Origin: RBG-13-66-14 sp964436465
GTDB taxonomy: Bacteria > RBG-13-66-14
Assembly: GCA_964436465.1 (NCBI GenBank)
Contig: CAYTCV010000025.1
Span: 1 to 22,821 of the forward strand
Direction of reading: 5' to 3'
DNA: 22,821 nt
Numbering within the stretch: position 1 is the first letter of the stretch; each line of letters starts with the position of its first letter. Below are positions 22,722 through 22,821 of the stretch, piece by piece. The translations under genes were made by a program, and so were the position numbers. The notes beneath the pieces were generated by a model. The model was not told the origin of the DNA and did not search any database. It saw only the letters and a program-made list of their open reading frames with translations.

Positions 22722-22821
22722 TTTCCCGCCTTGGGTCCCGACCGGGCCGCGGCGCTCCGGAAAGGATTCCGGCTCCGAGGGGTCTTTTTTCACATACGCA
22801 TTGAATACTACCAGTTTGCAG

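Noticed and set aside
1..22821. tRNA, rRNA, riboswitch, transposase or integrase genes.
   Set aside because: I read both strands for such features and recognised none; small structured RNAs could still be missed without a covariance search.

Overview
The window is a GC-rich (roughly two-thirds G+C by eye) stretch of bacterial DNA, probably a metagenome-assembled scaffold: it contains a run of exactly 100 Ns, and the last gene is open to the right edge. Two lipoproteins with export signals, a SurA-like periplasmic chaperone and a doubly anchored envelope protein point to a diderm (Gram-negative-type) bacterium. The intergenic DNA carries dispersed palindromic repeats. Gene content resembles uncultured candidate phyla, but no marker gene is present and I cannot name the lineage from the sequence alone.

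Layout. (1) 25-1626, minus: a KamA (lysine 2,3-aminomutase)-like protein that lacks the radical-SAM CxxxCxxC motif. (2) 1627-1807: a divergent promoter region with an excellent sigma70 promoter reading right and a direct repeat. (3) 1808-5965, plus: three tightly packed genes for SurA/PpiC-family peptidyl-prolyl isomerases, two of them lipoproteins and one soluble exported; this looks like an outer-membrane-protein chaperone operon. (4) 5966-6347: repeat-filled intergenic DNA. (5) 6348-8212, plus: two overlapping genes for an exported four-cysteine protein and an exported PQQ-like beta-propeller. (6) 8213-8576: a second repeat-filled region between convergent genes. (7) 8577-10587, minus: a beta-propeller lipoprotein that also has a C-terminal transmembrane anchor, preceded by a small two-helix membrane protein. 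(8) 10588-10880: AT-rich DNA interrupted by the assembly gap. (9) 10881 to the right edge, minus: a FemAB-type aminoacyl transferase, a REC-first histidine kinase and a giant histidine kinase of about 3,230 residues carrying about 15 PAS and 6 GAF domains.

How they work together. The right half looks like one signalling transcription unit: a giant soluble sensor kinase, a REC-HisKA-HATPase protein 2 nt downstream that could receive its phosphate and pass the signal on, and a FemAB-like cell-wall enzyme 7 nt further on. No DNA-binding output domain is present, so the final target is elsewhere. The left half is devoted to envelope protein folding and to exported proteins of unknown function.

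The most unusual items are the giant PAS/GAF kinase with its regular 510-nt GAF array, the cluster-less KamA-like protein, the internally duplicated PPIase lipoprotein, and a composite intergenic repeat that occurs in the same order at two loci.
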